DNA of 64,000 bases from Anseranas semipalmata (lineage: Eukaryota; Chordata; Aves; Anseriformes; Anseranatidae): NCBI GenBank assembly GCA_013399115.1, contig VXAA01001511.1, positions 28,554 to 92,553 of the forward strand. Direction: 5' to 3'. How positions within the stretch are numbered: the first letter of the stretch is position 1; every line of letters starts with the position of its first letter. Made by a program: the position numbers and the translations under genes. Below are positions 22,182 through 35,900 of the stretch, in pieces. Under the pieces are notes generated by a model. The model saw only the letters and a program-made list of their open reading frames with translations, made no database searches and was not told the DNA's origin.

Positions 22182-24943
22182 TGAGCTTTCCAGCAAACAA
22201 AAATGCTGAACTAATCACTCAAATTTATTTTGTGTTCTTTGATAAAGGTTTCAGCATTGCAATTGAAATTGGCAAGGTTACCTGTTCAACACACTTTTCA
22301 GGGAGATTCCACCTGAGCCCTGACCTGTAAATGTATATACTTTACATAGGTCCCTATTTTTGTGCTGCATGTGCTCAGGGTTGGAGTACAAAAATGAAAT
22401 CAATATGCATCTGAAGGTCTGGTTTTAGGTTTACATTTAGCTTGGCTAGGTTGGTTACAAATATGGTACGTGAACTCTAGAGTAAGAGTGGAAAAGGAGA
22501 CCACTGCCATATATTCCTTTAAACAGCACACAGTTTAATAGATACTGCTACTTCTCTTATTTCTGCATGTACCATGCTCTGTGGATGTCTTCAGTAAATA
22601 AATAAATAAAAAAAAAACGGGATATAGGTGATGCATAGGGCCTTCTGAGTCTTCACACATCCTGGCAAGGCCAGTGCAAGAAATCCTCTTACTGTTCCTG
22701 TCCTTTTTCTGTTGTTGATCATATAATTCATACCAAAGGCATTTATTCAGAGCCTCTTATACATATACGTACAGCAGACAGCCCTGGAATTTGCTGCCCT
22801 AACACATTTGTAGGGGACAACTCTAGTCTTGTTTGTGTTGATGATAAACCCATATGAGTAGTATTTCCTGAGTTTTCCTGTGGTCTTAAACTTGACAAAC
22901 TTTATCATATTTGGGCTTTTAGGCTGTCATCGTGTTCCATTTCCAAAATAGAAGCCTGTGCTCTAATCTCCATATGACTGCTGGATTTTTGTATTGCAAA
23001 CACCCATCAGGAAATCTTAATTGCAATACATCTAAAATAAGACCTATAGCTTTTTGCAAAATTTATGTGCAAGTTCACGAATATTAGTCATGTTGAGAGA
23101 TGGTACTCATTTTAATCCAACAAAACTCTGCCAGATAGCTTTGTGTCTCCTTACTTGCACACTTGTATTGTTAAAAATTGTTTCAAACACAATTGCAAAG
23201 CAGGGTAGACAAGTCCTTGTATGAAGCTTCATATCATTTTAAGTTTAGTGCTTGAAGGCTGTGCATCAAAGCGTTTTGTGCATCATTAGTTTGTTCCTTG
23301 CCAGACTATGTGGTACCCACACAAATATTACCATCTGGTAACTTCTGTTTAAAGCAGCTGTTGTCAGAGTATTCCAGAATTTTAATCGGTATCTAGATTT
23401 CTAAATGCCAAAGCCAAGATACCTTTGATCTCATTGCAAAGGGAAGAGCTTCTTGGATTACGGGGCAGCACTACAGATTGCTGATCTCCTCCTTGCACTG
23501 TATCCATGCACATAAGGACCATGTTCCAGTTACAAGTTCCCAGATGATAATTGACTTGTTTTAGGATATCTTTCTGTGAGAACATCTGCAAGGTAAGTAG
23601 GCTTTACAAGTTTGACTTCAATGATACAGAGGGAAACAGTGAGTGGAGAGTGAAACAGAGCAAAAGTTGTCCACTAAATTGTGCTGGTCTGGGAGTTGTT
23701 TGGGCTCTTGAGCTTTAAGGCAGTATGCAAATGAAAGCACGGTAACTTTGTTGTGGTGCAATGCTTCTTAATGGCCTTACATTGATAAAAGCAGCTACTT
23801 CTAGTATTTGGTAGGTTGGGTCAGATCACAATTAAATACTGAAGCAACTTGGACAGCTTTGCAAGCAGTAAAATCCCAAAAGAACAAGTATACAATGTGT
23901 TTTTTTTTTTTTTTTCACAAGAATTTGTTTATCATTTCAGAAGGAGACAGTAGTGGAAAGATACTGATGAGAAAATTGACAGGAAAGGGGCTTCCATAGC
24001 TGACAAGTAACAGGTGTGAAAATTCTGTCCTCCATTTTCTTGATTCACTGGGAGTTTAACTTTTAAGCTACAGAAGTGATTTAGTAAGAAATTCTGTGTG
24101 ATATAGATTGCCTTCGCTACAGACACTAGACTTGGTTATTTCTTTACCAATAGAAAAGTGGATTTTTCTCCAGGGAATTCAGTATTGGTACTTTTTTTTT
24201 TCCAGTTAGTGGAGTTTTGCCATTGATCAGCATGTAATAGTCATGATATGTAAGTTGTAACTATAGAAAACAACTGTATATTGCTGAAAATTACAATCCC
24301 TTCTAGGAGTTATTGGAGGGGAGGAAACTGGAGGACTTGTTGCTATAGTAGTGGGTAGAATGTAGCCCACTGTATATTCCTATCATAGCTGAATAATATT
24401 GGCATGGGATTTCTATGAAACACATCAGAATGTAGGTAAGAAATCAGTGGGTACATTTAAAGAAGGTTTAACATAAAGGCGTTCACATATCAATTCTCCA
24501 TTGTCTGACTGTATCCATTCCCAAAAAACAACAAACAGAAGCCCATTCCCCTCCAAAATTCTAAATATAACATTTTAATTCCCCTAACCCTTAAACCCTT
24601 TTTCTTCTATGCTGGAAATCCTGTTATTTTTCACACCTCCTTTTTTTACTGGGCAAAGATTATATTCATATTTGTTGTGTGGCGCTTAAAAAGCTCCAGT
24701 TGTAAGGACTGGGCTACTCTTCTAGAAACTGCTGCTAACTAATGCTGTTCCTAGGGGATGTTCTTCAGGAGTGTTTTGCAGTGTGGGCACTGGTGTGTAC
24801 AGGTATTACAAAGAAAGAGAAGTGCTTTACTGTGATTCTTCTGTAGCTTCTCACAGCTCTCCTTTCCTGCTGAATTCTTATTATTAAGGTTTTTCAACAT
24901 TTGTGGCAGCTAAAGAAGTCATGTAGGCTTGGCATCTGGTTGA

Positions 24944-24966
24944 CCCCCCCCCCGCCCCCGCCCCCC
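24944..24966 (-). repeat. C10-G-C5-G-C6 run; G-quadruplex candidate on minus strand
   Basis: The minus strand reads G6-C-G5-C-G10, which supplies at least four G-tracts with one-base loops and so fits the intramolecular G-quadruplex pattern. The plus strand could form an i-motif. It stands alone in AT-rich DNA, not in a CpG island. Confidence 0.8.
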
Positions 24967-26085
24967 ATGGAGTTTAGGAGATAGGTGGGGTACTTGTCTC
25001 TGCAAACACTGTTTAGTATGCCATTGCTGGTGTCTTCTGTCATTGGGACTATATGTTTTCTTCTACTTGTAGTAATCTACCTGCTTGCTTCTGACACAGC
25101 AGCCTGGATACCCTTTCAATTGAAACTGTACTGCTTCTCCACAAGGGATTAAGGGACTGGATCACAGTCCTAGGCTTTCACACAGCTATTGTCTCTGATT
25201 TTGTTCGGATCAGAATACAGTTCAGCAGTGAGCTACATTTATCCTTTGTTAATAGCCCCACAGAAGTAGCACAGGAGATGAATTTGGATGAATATGCTGA
25301 AACATAGTGTATATGAAGACATATGCTCTCTGCATTCCCCTTACTTATGTTTAATGCATATCATTTATTTTGTAAGCTTATCAGTCCAGGCAAGAGAGTG
25401 GGTTTCTATAAGGCACTTTGTTTGCCCTCTTCTCTGACTTCACTGAAGGCAGAGACATGCTGGAGGCACCCACACTCTTTTATGTGTATCTACTGCTGTT
25501 CATCAATCAGAGAGCCACAGTCAGCTCATCAAGGCACTTTGCAACCTTTGTAATGTGCAGTTGCTGGTGAATTTTTCCCCTTCCAGCATATAATTGCTCA
25601 GTCCCTACTTTATCATAGATTTAATAAGATATTTTTTCTCAAGCATTCAAGCGCTTTTGCTAAAGTACAATTATAGCAATTATATTAAGGAAGGTCGTGA
25701 GCTGAAAAAATGTACAAAGCCTTGTTTGGAAATGAGGTAATATTAGCAACACAAATTACATGACGTTTGGAACTTGACCAAAACAACTTAAAGAAGACCA
25801 ATTTTTGGAAGACTAGGATATTTTTTGAAAATCATAAAAGTGTTGAAAGAATTGAGAATATCACAACAATGCTGATTTTAAACAGAGGAATCAGACAGTT
25901 TTATTCTCACACTTGAGTAAATCAAGAGTGGTTTTACTGGAGCAAATACAATTCTGGCAATAGAAAAACAAATGTAAGTAGAAGGAGAACCAACCTAAGA
26001 GAATCTTATCCTTTGGGAAGCTCAATGCACATGTCAAGTCTGACATTTCCTGACTATTTTCTGTGTTGAAACAGGCAAAACCAAT

Positions 26086-26355
26086 ATGCCTCCCATTGTT
26101 TTTTTGGTGCCCCAGATGTCATCTCAGAATTACATATATGCATGCATTCTGCTTGTGCTAGAAATCATAGCACTTTGTGGGGCATTCTGCTGCCTCTTAC
26201 TCCTCTGGTTTGGCAGACCAGAGTTCATAAGAAGAAATCATCAGAAAGGAGGGAGTGTGCAAAGCCATGACATTTCATCAGTACCTGGTTTCTCTTACAA
26301 AACTCTTGATAGGCAGAACATAAACAACAAGCTGTATCTTTCAAGAGCCATTTGA
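26086..26355 (+). CDS. possible small single-pass membrane protein (89 aa), unrecognised
   Basis: ATG at 26086 lies 11 bases after a good 3' splice site. A branch-point-like CTGAC about 21 bases upstream of the AG, then TTTTCTGTGTTGAAACAG, ends at 26074. The frame encodes 89 residues: a short N-terminal segment, one strongly hydrophobic helix at about residues 17-42 with four cysteines (20, 31, 35, 36), then a positively charged stop-transfer segment (RPEFIRRNHQK, 44-54) and a polar tail with Tyr71 and Tyr84. The topology would be N-outside, C-inside. The first ATG has A at -3; Met11 is a weaker alternative start. An ATTAAA poly-A-type signal is near 26511. I know no family that matches. It may be the last exon of a small-membrane-protein gene transcribed from the left, or a chance frame. 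Confidence 0.3.
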   Translation: MPPIVFLVPQMSSQNYIYACILLVLEIIALCGAFCCLLLLWFGRPEFIRRNHQKGGSVQSHDISSVPGFSYKTLDRQNINNKLYLSRAI

Positions 26356-26758
26356 TATTATTGAATTTATGTTTGGTGCACCAGTCGCATTCTGCCTTGT
26401 ATATTAGAACTAGACCATGAAAGTAGCCTGATTCTATTAGATCCACTTGTGTAACATTTATGTTTCTGTGGGTTTTAAAGGAGATAGGGACATATGACTT
26501 TCTGAATCACATTAAACTATTGATTGATAAAGTAAGATAACTTGCTTCCTACAGTGGCCATGACCTAGTACTTCAGAGCTGCAAATAGCAGCTATTCAGA
26601 TGTGGCCAACCCTAAATGCTAAAGACAGAAAGTAACTTCTGCCTGCTCCTATCACAGATTCAAGAATTTAAACAATCTGTCCATATTTATTGATTGTTAG
26701 TTAACATTGTCTTAAAAATATAGCTCCAAATATTTTCTTAATTGATATACTTATGCAT

Positions 26759-26842
26759 AAATATATATATATATATAATTATAATATAATAATATAATTA
26801 TATATATAATTATAAATAATTAAATACAATTTTTTGGACAGT

Positions 26843-26890
<48 letters not shown>

Positions 26891-26916
26891 TTCTTCTTTT
26901 TTTTTTTTTTTTTTTT
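26759..26916. repeat. compound microsatellite: (TA)n, (TTTC)n, poly-T
   Basis: An AT-only block (26759-26820, TA and TAATATA-type units) is followed after a short spacer by about a dozen TTTC units (26842-26890) and a run of about 20 T (26897-26916). A purine stretch AAAAGAAAAGAAG then mirrors the preceding TTCTTTTCTTC. It is likely to be highly length-variable between individuals. Confidence 0.95.
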
Positions 26917-29900
26917 AAAAGAAAAGAAGTATCTATTGACTTTGAACTGCAAGTTAGAAAAATGGAAATCCTCTTCTCCCCCTCCCTAACATAAATAAGC
27001 TAATGAGATATTAACCAAGTGTATCTCAAAAATGAGAGAAGGGGAAACTGCAGCTTGCTGTGCCAAGTGCTACTGATGGAACTATTTCTGGTAGTAGATT
27101 TTGTTCAGTTGTAAACCTGTGTTGGCTTCAGCCCTCAGCCACCATGTACGGATTTAATCAATGTTTGGAACTGGATAAATAATTCTATTTGATCTGTTCT
27201 CTTTCAGCTTATGAAATCCATCTTCAGGTTTCAGCTCCTTCATGTATTTATCCACATACTACCTCAATCCTTCTAAAGCTGTGCTTGTCTCCCTTCAGGA
27301 CGATGGTTCCAATAATATAAGCAGGCTCCCAGTTCTGCAAAGGGTTCTGCTTAAACAGAAACAAATCAGAAAGGCTGTGCAAGGGCAAACCTGCAAAATT
27401 CAGCCCTGATGTTTCAATCTCCGGATTAGGTGGATACATGGGTGACATTCTAACAACCATGAAGTGAATGGCACAGTTCCCATGGTCTGTGAGAAGAAAA
27501 TGGCTTCAGGTTTGGTCCCAATTCTTGCATGGGAGACTGTAAAATTCAGACTTGCTTATGCAGTTTTGAAAGGTGTTTTTCATGTTCAGCTCTACCAAAT
27601 GTCCCTTGCCAGTTAAATGAAAGAGAATGCAAAGCTGACTAATGTTGTTGCATTATAAATATTTCTATGAATGTTTATTGAAACTGAATGTTTGAATGTT
27701 TATTCAAACTCTATATCAGTTTTGTGCTAAAACTTCAGGTTGGTCTGGTTGAAATATAACTTCCTTATATTAAAGAGGTCAAATTAGGCTTTCTAATTTG
27801 TATTGTCTTGAATAGTAGCAGGTGATTCATTCCCTCCTCCTAAAAGCATGACATGACTACTTAGGTGCAAGAGAAATTTGGTGGAAAATACTGTGATTTA
27901 GTGGTCATTGTTTATTTCCAGTTTTACAAAGTCTTTGCTGGAGCAGCTATTCTATAGCAGCCTTTCTTCTGGGCTAAATCCTGCATTTGATGGTCTTTGT
28001 ATTTCGGGCTTACCCTTTCTATTAGACCTCCATTGCTTCATGGGTTCAAGTTAACGTGCCTTATGTCTTTCATTCCCTGTTAGACATCAGTAAAAGCCAA
28101 GGGACAATATTCAGTACAACCTGTTTCTAAAAGCTGAGCAATATTTCCTTTTTTTTTTTTTTTTTTTAAATGCTTCCTTAATAACTTTAATGAAGCTGTT
28201 TCTAGGTACCTTCCGTGCTGATCCCAGTCTTCTCAGTGAACACATTTAGCTACTGACATCAAGAAAACAAAATTATACATTTTAAAAACAATCAAAGTGT
28301 GACAGTTAATGGTGTTGTGATGAAATAGGCATAATGTGGCTATATTGTGGGCAGCAGCAGACTGATGTTCTTAATTATTCATTTTCATGCTTTTAGGTGC
28401 TTGGATTTTTAATGTAATGTAATAGGTACCATTTTATCACATTGTTACATTTAGCGCCTTGAAGTGGATTTTGGAATATGTGTGATGATTTGGTTGTTTG
28501 TCTGGTAATCTGGTAATAATTGGATGAAATGCAGGAACAATCTATAAAGTGACAGGCTGATGAGAAGGAAGGTCAGATAGATGTAGTTTGCACATCAGTG
28601 GGAAGGTGTAGGCTAAAAGCAGTTGGAGACTATTTTTTCTTGCTACTTGTACTGTGACAGAGCTGCTGCAAAGCTTTCCAGCAACATGGGAAATAATATT
28701 TATTTCTGTTGCAAAAGTTAATAGTTGAGGCCAAGACTGGAGTTGGACTGTTCCTATCCTGATACCATGTGATGCAAAGGAAACTTCAGAGCTGAGTTGC
28801 TTACATTGCCCTCTCGACATATTTCCCAGCCCTCTCCAGGGCAATTGCAGCTGTCGTAGCTTATGATGGCTCTGCATTAGACAAAAGGCAGGAAAGTTTT
28901 TGCAATTTTTCTTCATTTAGCTTGCTTTTCCAAGTTGCTGCAGTCTACATAGTAGAGATGGAGCTGTCTCTTGTATTCATCCTTGCCTCTATTTCTTCCT
29001 TCCCTTCCAGTGTGACTGTTGCTGGTATTGAAATATATGTTTATGTGGCACAGGAGTAAGAGGACACCCCTGTATCTTTATATAACCTTTTCTTGACTGT
29101 GGAACTAGCATATGACAGGAAAAAGTGGGAACAGGATCTATTTTTGGTCCGACTCTTCCCTCACCTGGTGAATTAGAGAAGAATAAAGTCTCTCTTTCCC
29201 TCCTCAAGCATACCAGTCAGCAGCATCTCACTGTCTCATTGTAGAAGGAAATCCATGCTTTGAACAATCTGTTTATAGAAATGAAATAGCACAGTAAGAG
29301 TCCAGTTGACTATAAGTCAGTGGAAGAATAGTACTGTTCACATCAACTTTGCACTGTCTTGTCCTTCTGAGTAAATTAGGTACAGAATTATTCAGATTCA
29401 CCTTTGAGCAGCAATTCTCTCCACTTTGTACAGAAATGACTGGAAATACTTCAGTTTACTCCTTCTGCCTTCAAGACAAAGATTATAATAAGTTTCGGAT
29501 TATGATCTGAGAATATACAATGCCTTCTGCTTAAGTGCAATGGAGAACATGTTGTTTTTCATGGATACTGAATGCTAGTATGGATTCAGCAGCTCAGTTC
29601 TTATTTATCTTTCAGACCATTAAATCTGACATTTAACTCTGTGGGAAACAGAAACCATTCTGTTCCTCATGCTTATGAAGTCATTAGAAAGGCTGAGGTA
29701 CATCTGTAATGGCTGTCCATTAATATAATCATTATATTTAATAATAGGCAACTTGCAGGCTTGGATTTTCTTAACACCGTTACTGAGAGAACTACTAGTC
29801 CTGGTCTTTCCAAAGGACCATAGAGCTTTTACCTTCCTTCAGACGCGTGCAGTCGATGTTCAGACCACCCACACCCCCTGCAGTACACTGTCCAGCAGCA

Positions 29901-32900
29901 CTGGGAGCAAAATGTAACTATTAGACTAGCTCTTGCTTCAGCCCATTCATGTGTTGATGTTTCCTGGGTAAGATTCTCACCTCTCTCTATAATACAAAAG
30001 TAGATTTGAGCCTTATGGCACAAATGCTGAATGGGTGCTGGGGATGTGAGCAACTTATGAAGCCAGAGATGCTCCCCGGATGGCAGTCAGACTCCTCAGA
30101 AAGGCTCATTATCATTTCCTAATGTCATATTCCCATCATCAAGCAAAACAGCTTAATCTAATGTGAACAACATGTGCAAGATGTTTGAGTGTCTGGTGTC
30201 ACCTATTTGATATATAAATATTTAAATACTAACTTACGGGATATTGTTTTTCTAACATGCAGCTCTGTGTTTTTCTAAGACACAGCAGCTATCCATCTGC
30301 CTCAAGTGTACAAAAGCACCCATATTTTCTATAACTTGTGTGCTCTCATATAATTGAAAAAATGTTCTAGTTGCTTTCTGAAAAGTGATGGTAAATAGTT
30401 CCATTTTCATGCTAGGGATATTGAGTTATGCTGTCTCTTTCCAGTGATACAGTCTCACAGTCTTTGGATTAATCCTGTCTGTACAGACCTGTTGAGCACA
30501 ATGAGTTACTGCCAATCTAGCTGCAGGCAGCATCCATCCCATTTTGTTGATCCACGAGGAACAGAATCCAGCTCTTAAAATTCTTCCTTGGCTGGACTGA
30601 AGTTGGCAGTTTGCAAGCATGTATGAGGAGATCAGCTGCTTCAGGAAAGGCAGTTTCTGTGTTCTTTGGAGTAGGATGATCTTATAAAAAAGAATAAATG
30701 CAGTAAATAGCTGAAAGCTGCTGTGCGTGACTACAACAGGATGGAATGGAATTGTTGGTGTCCCAAATTTCTCCCTTTTAATGCTCTATTCTTTCCTCCA
30801 GATTAGCATCCATTTTCATGAACACTCATTCCTTCCCCTAGCAGTTGGCTAAGAGGCCATTTCTGAGACTCAATGCAATATCATTCAAGATGAGAGTGCT
30901 TTTCATAGAAACACAAATTGTTGTCATACTCCTATCCTTTCCCCTAAGGCCCAATACATCTGTATGCCACACTGTTCCCAGTAAAATGGCCAAAATGGTT
31001 CATTTTTCTTTCCCAGAACTTTTTATGGCCACAGCAGAAATTTTATTTTAATACCAGCTTTGTGACTGCCAACATAGCTACCTCACAGTTATGTAGATTT
31101 TCTATGGAGACATGGGGCATCTTGTTCTTGGGGGGAACTCCAACTTAGCAAGGTGAGTAAAACTACAACTTCATTAATTGCATATTCTACCTTATTACCT
31201 TATGCTTCAGCCCGCTCTGAGTCATCTCTTGTACACTTCTTCCCTGTGAAGTAATGAATCTGTGCTTCCCTTTGTTTTTCACTTAATTCTGAAGTATTAA
31301 TAGAGCCTTTTCTTGCTTTTTCTTTTTCCTTTGGAGTTTGTTGCTTTTAAAACTCATTTTGCTTCTTAGCCTTTCTGACACTGTTATTATATTCCTGTGC
31401 CATTTCTTTGTATTCACACTTTGTCTTTTTATATGATTCCCTGTCTTAAATGCTAACAAAGGGAAATTTGTTTAAGAATTGATACAAATTATGTAATTTC
31501 TTTTTTAACTTTTATAGCAAGCACATAATTCTGGTTATTCTTACACATAAAAATAGTCACATAAATGACTATTTTAATTTTGGATCTTGTACAGTCTTGT
31601 CACAATGTAAAGGATTTTCTCTTTCATTTTGAGTTTTTCACCATTTACTTCCACTGCAGCTGAAGTTGTGTGCCAGTGTAGTATGATGTTCCTATTGTGT
31701 AGCAATACTTTACATGCCAACACATGTGCATGGATATCTATCCTTTACAAATATAATTTTGCATCTAAAATCCACAGTTCAATTCTTGTGGCTCTGTTTT
31801 ATCCTCATTTGTTAGATGAAAACAAAGTCATCAGCTCAAATAGTTTCATTACACCTGGAGTCAGTGGTGCCACTAGTGTGGTTATGCCCGTGATGCTGTT
31901 GAATGAACGTACATATGCACAAACTTTTACCTTCCAACAGTATCAGTAACAGATGTGTAATCTAGGGAGTGAAGTTCAGAGCAGGAGCAGATTGATTCCT
32001 ACTTCTTCCAGTTCTGGCACAGCTAAGGCACCTTATTTGTATCTGTAGAATGGACTAGTATCAGTCCTACCGTAGTAAAATGATGAGATTAGTAAAAAAA
32101 AATGAGATTGAATAGAGAGGCATTATGGAAAATGTAAAGAATACAGAGCATTGGTTAGGTGGAATTATTTAGGGCTTGCTTGCTCAGGTGCTGAATTTGC
32201 CTCTCCAGTTCATGGATTATTGTGTTTACAGCCTTCCTATAGGACTGTTTTCAGGCACTGTGTCTGACGTGAGACTTGAGAACTACAAGTTGAGAGGTAG
32301 CAAACAACTTACTGAGCACTGACTCACTCTAGGCCAGTGTGTGAGCACTCCTCAGTCTGTTTCAGGACAAAGACAGTCTAGCTAAAGTCAACTCCAGCAA
32401 TGTCTGAAACTCAACTGTTTGACTTAGTGGCAAAGCAGAAAAAGGACATACCTTCAGATGCAACTGCGAGATGCTTTAGGAAGCTGCTGAGGACTGATTA
32501 TTGTTTTATTTCTTCTGAGACAGATTAAGAGTGCTCACAGGATGAAACTCTGAGTGAGCAGCTTTGCCAGGCGACCACCCCTGCCTGCGGGGCAGCTGTG
32601 TCCCTGCAATGGGTTTGAACCTGGGCCACCTTTGGACTTGGCCCATTTTCTCAGATACTGGGAACTGAGGCCAGCTACTCCAGATGAGGAAGTAAGGGGA
32701 TGTCTTTAGCCTTGCATTTATGGTAACTGGCTGGGTGTTAATTGACCTGTGATGTGACAAGGGACAAACAAGTGTTTCCTGCTCATCTTTTTTGGTAGCT
32801 TTCCATGCCTTAGGTGTGAGACAAGCATCTGAACTTTGTTGAACTTTGTAAACAGGAAAGGCTTTTATTACCTTCTTCAGAGAAGGGCAATTTGAGTAAT

Positions 32901-35900
32901 TTATTTGTAACAAAATGTCAACAGATTTATGTCTGGTGGTACAAGACCAAAAAGGCATTTGAAACTTTGAATGTTTTCTTGTGTTGTCTTCTCTAAGCTC
33001 ATATAGCACAGTAAAAATCTTCTCTGATACATTAGGGAAAATGCTTCTGGGTCTACTCCGAGGTTAGCTGTATATTGCTACTGTGCTCAAATGCATAGAT
33101 TACTATGCATATGCACTGTATGCAAAGGAGAGATGTTCTGTTTGTGGTAAACCATACAAAATTAGCTGTATTTTTTGTTCTAAAATTCAATCAGAAAGAG
33201 AAACTTGGAATTGACTAATGGAGTTTTTGATGGAAAAGGGGAAAAGGTAAAGCTATTTTGAAGGTTTAAGAGTATTTTTGAACTGTATTGAAATGAATAA
33301 TTCAGGTTTTTGGGGAATACATTCACAACTGCAAATTGCAATCAACACAGGAAAAAAAAAACAACACAGATAAACAATCAAAACATGGAAAAACAAACAA
33401 AAAAAATAAAATAAATGCCCAAGCCATTTCATAAAATAGATAAACTTATAGAACTAATTATTGCTGTTTTTTTTTTTTCAATATAAAATTGCCCTATCTG
33501 ACCTTGTCCTCTGATATAAGTGTATTCTACAGCAGAGACTAAGAAGACCCTGAAAAACTTTTTTGCTAACAGGGTTGGAAAGAAGAGGATAGGGAAAAGG
33601 AAAGAAGGAAATAAACAGTGAGGACGAAATGGAAATTGATGTAAGATCTACCATCCATAATACTTTTTCAGTTTCTAGAAAACTCAAGTGATTACAGGTT
33701 GCAGATTGAGACATATGAGATCAGAGTTATGGCTGTGTAGTCTTGGACTTCAAGTGATATTTGCATTATTTTATGAAAGTAAAGAGAATTTCATCTGCCC
33801 TAATTCTCAGGGCAGCATAACCCAGCATAATTCCCATTCCTGTAGGAATTTCAAGAAAACCTGTTAATTAGTCTCTGATTTATAGAGCCTGAATCTCCCT
33901 CATCATGTGTTTACACTATAAGATCTTCATTAACTGCAACAGATTCAGATTAAGTGAATTTGTTTCATACATTCCTAATTATTGTCAGTACCAAGTGCAG
34001 GCCCACAAGATTTATATAGAGAGTTGTGGCAATTGCTCACAGAAGTGAGTTACACAACTTACAGAAGTGAGAACAGGCAATTTGTTTGCTTGTGTAATAA
34101 CCAAATGATCAAAAACGGCCTAAATAAAGTGAACTGATCATCTGAAAACATTTTTGTAGATGTGCACACCAGGAAAATGATTTTGCCTATGTAAAAAAAA
34201 AAAAAAAAAAAGATTAAAGCCAAGCAATCAAAGCAGATTTAGAGCAGAAACATATGCTACAAGGAAAATCTCTCTTGATAATTTATGCTTTCAGATCACC
34301 ATGTCAGGCTTGCTTTGACCATCTTTGATGCTTCTTATAGTTCCAAGATCTTCTTACTTGTTTTTGACCTAAAATTCCTGAAGCTTGGTTTTCTGTGGGA
34401 TAGAGTGTTGTTGGTCCGTAGGTGGCAACATTTAAAGGTTTGTTTTTCACAGAGGGACAGAAAGCTGTATTAAAAGACCTGTATCACTTCAAATGAAACA
34501 GGAGCAGAGGAGCATTGTCTATCAGAAGGGTTACTATAAGGAGTTGCTTGCAGAGAAGCTGGGATCCTGTACTTAAAATGCACAACATAGAAAACATTCT
34601 CTAAAGAGCTCCTTACACTAGTGGCTTATTATCAAATAATACATATCCAAGTCTTGCTGCGAGGCAGATTTTCCTGTAATATATATCTACATCTTCACCA
34701 CAGTTATTCAAATGCTTAGCTATCAGGCTCCTGGTAAGTATAAAGTTCTAAAGTTAATCAAAAAGACTGTTATGGTCTTGCTTTATTTGGTCCTTGTCAA
34801 CTGTGATTCACATTTCCACCTCTTCACTGCAAATAGAAGACCAAGAAATCAAAGAAAAAAAAATGGTGTTCTAATATATTTGCCTGACATCAGGGCTTTA
34901 AGCAAAATATTAAATTTTTTAAAGCTCCTAGTAGAAAGTTGTGAAAGTTGGGTATGTGAAACTGCTGAGGTATCTATCACAGGAACTCAGGTATGGCACA
35001 TCTCCATATTAAGAAGTTCTATTAAAATCTTAAGAAATGACATCATATGACTGGCCATGATTGTAATTGCTTTAATGCTATCACATATGAGTCAGTTTCC
35101 AGAGTCCGGGCCAGATTACCAACCTGTGAAATTCAAGAAAAAAAGTTCATGTTTAATTGAATTTGGGTGCAATTGAGTTCTCTTTAACACAGCCTTCTGA
35201 AACAATTTTTTTTTTCAGATGGTTTTCTTTTTGTCTGGAGGAGTTCATCCATTGACCATAAAAGACATGGAATTATAAGTAGTGGATCAGAAATCAAGCA
35301 TGCACAAATGTTGTCTACACGTTAAAATCCCAAGGGTCAAGCCACATTTTCTTTTACTGTACATAATATTACTTTGTTTGCAGCTGGATATCTATGTTGA
35401 CAAATGGATTGCACAATGTTTAAGAGCTATAGTTACATTCATTCTCTTAACATCTCTCCATGTATTCAAATATTTAAGATGATATATTAGGAATTCCAGA
35501 ATAAGATTATATGGCTGCTGTATTTACTGTATTTACATTACTTAAAGTAGCATTGTTTGTCTATTTTGTTAGGTGACCATTATGACACATTTTCACAAGT
35601 ATTTTAACTAACAGACCAGTTTTTCTGTGTAAGTTTAAGATTCCTATTTTCTAGGAATAACTATACTGTCTATACCTTTTGAAGGAATTAAAGAAAAAAA
35701 TAAGCAGTATGCCTCAAACAACTGACATCTGAGCTTGGCAAATCCATGTGCAACTGAAGCTAGGGAACTAAATAACTCAGGGTCCTTTTTCAATATTTAT
35801 AATTGAGATAATCATAATATTGCACAACATGAGAAGGAAGAATGATTAGGGGAGATATGAAATTAAAAAAAAAAAAAAGGTCCAAAAAATAAAATCAAAC

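Larger units (their letters stand above)
17865..26074. other. no gene identified
   Basis: AT-rich non-coding DNA with simple repeats: poly-A at 22150-22177, an (AAAT)-type run near 22593-22617, poly-T at 23900-23915 and a C-rich run at 24944-24966. A donor-like AAG/GTAAGT occurs at 23592/23593 but has no open frame before it. The palindrome CAATTGTACAATTG lies at 20510-20523. The GC-richer part at 20880-21370 has no recognisable content. Confidence 0.5.

Noticed and set aside
28542..28916. 124-codon minus-strand frame
   Set aside because: No domain, no flanking splice signals and random-looking composition.
31629..31949. 106-codon plus-strand frame with hydrophobic stretches
   Set aside because: Hydrophobic residues are scattered and not arranged as helices. 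No acceptor or promoter context was found.
32506..33009. 167-codon minus-strand open frame
   Set aside because: No recognisable domain, hydrophobic pattern or splice context, and a frame of this size is expected occasionally by chance in 64 kb.
34712..35050. 112-codon plus-strand frame starting just before a CTG/GTAAGTA donor
   Set aside because: Lysine/leucine/isoleucine-rich composition simply reflects AT-rich DNA. The donor would cut it after a few codons.
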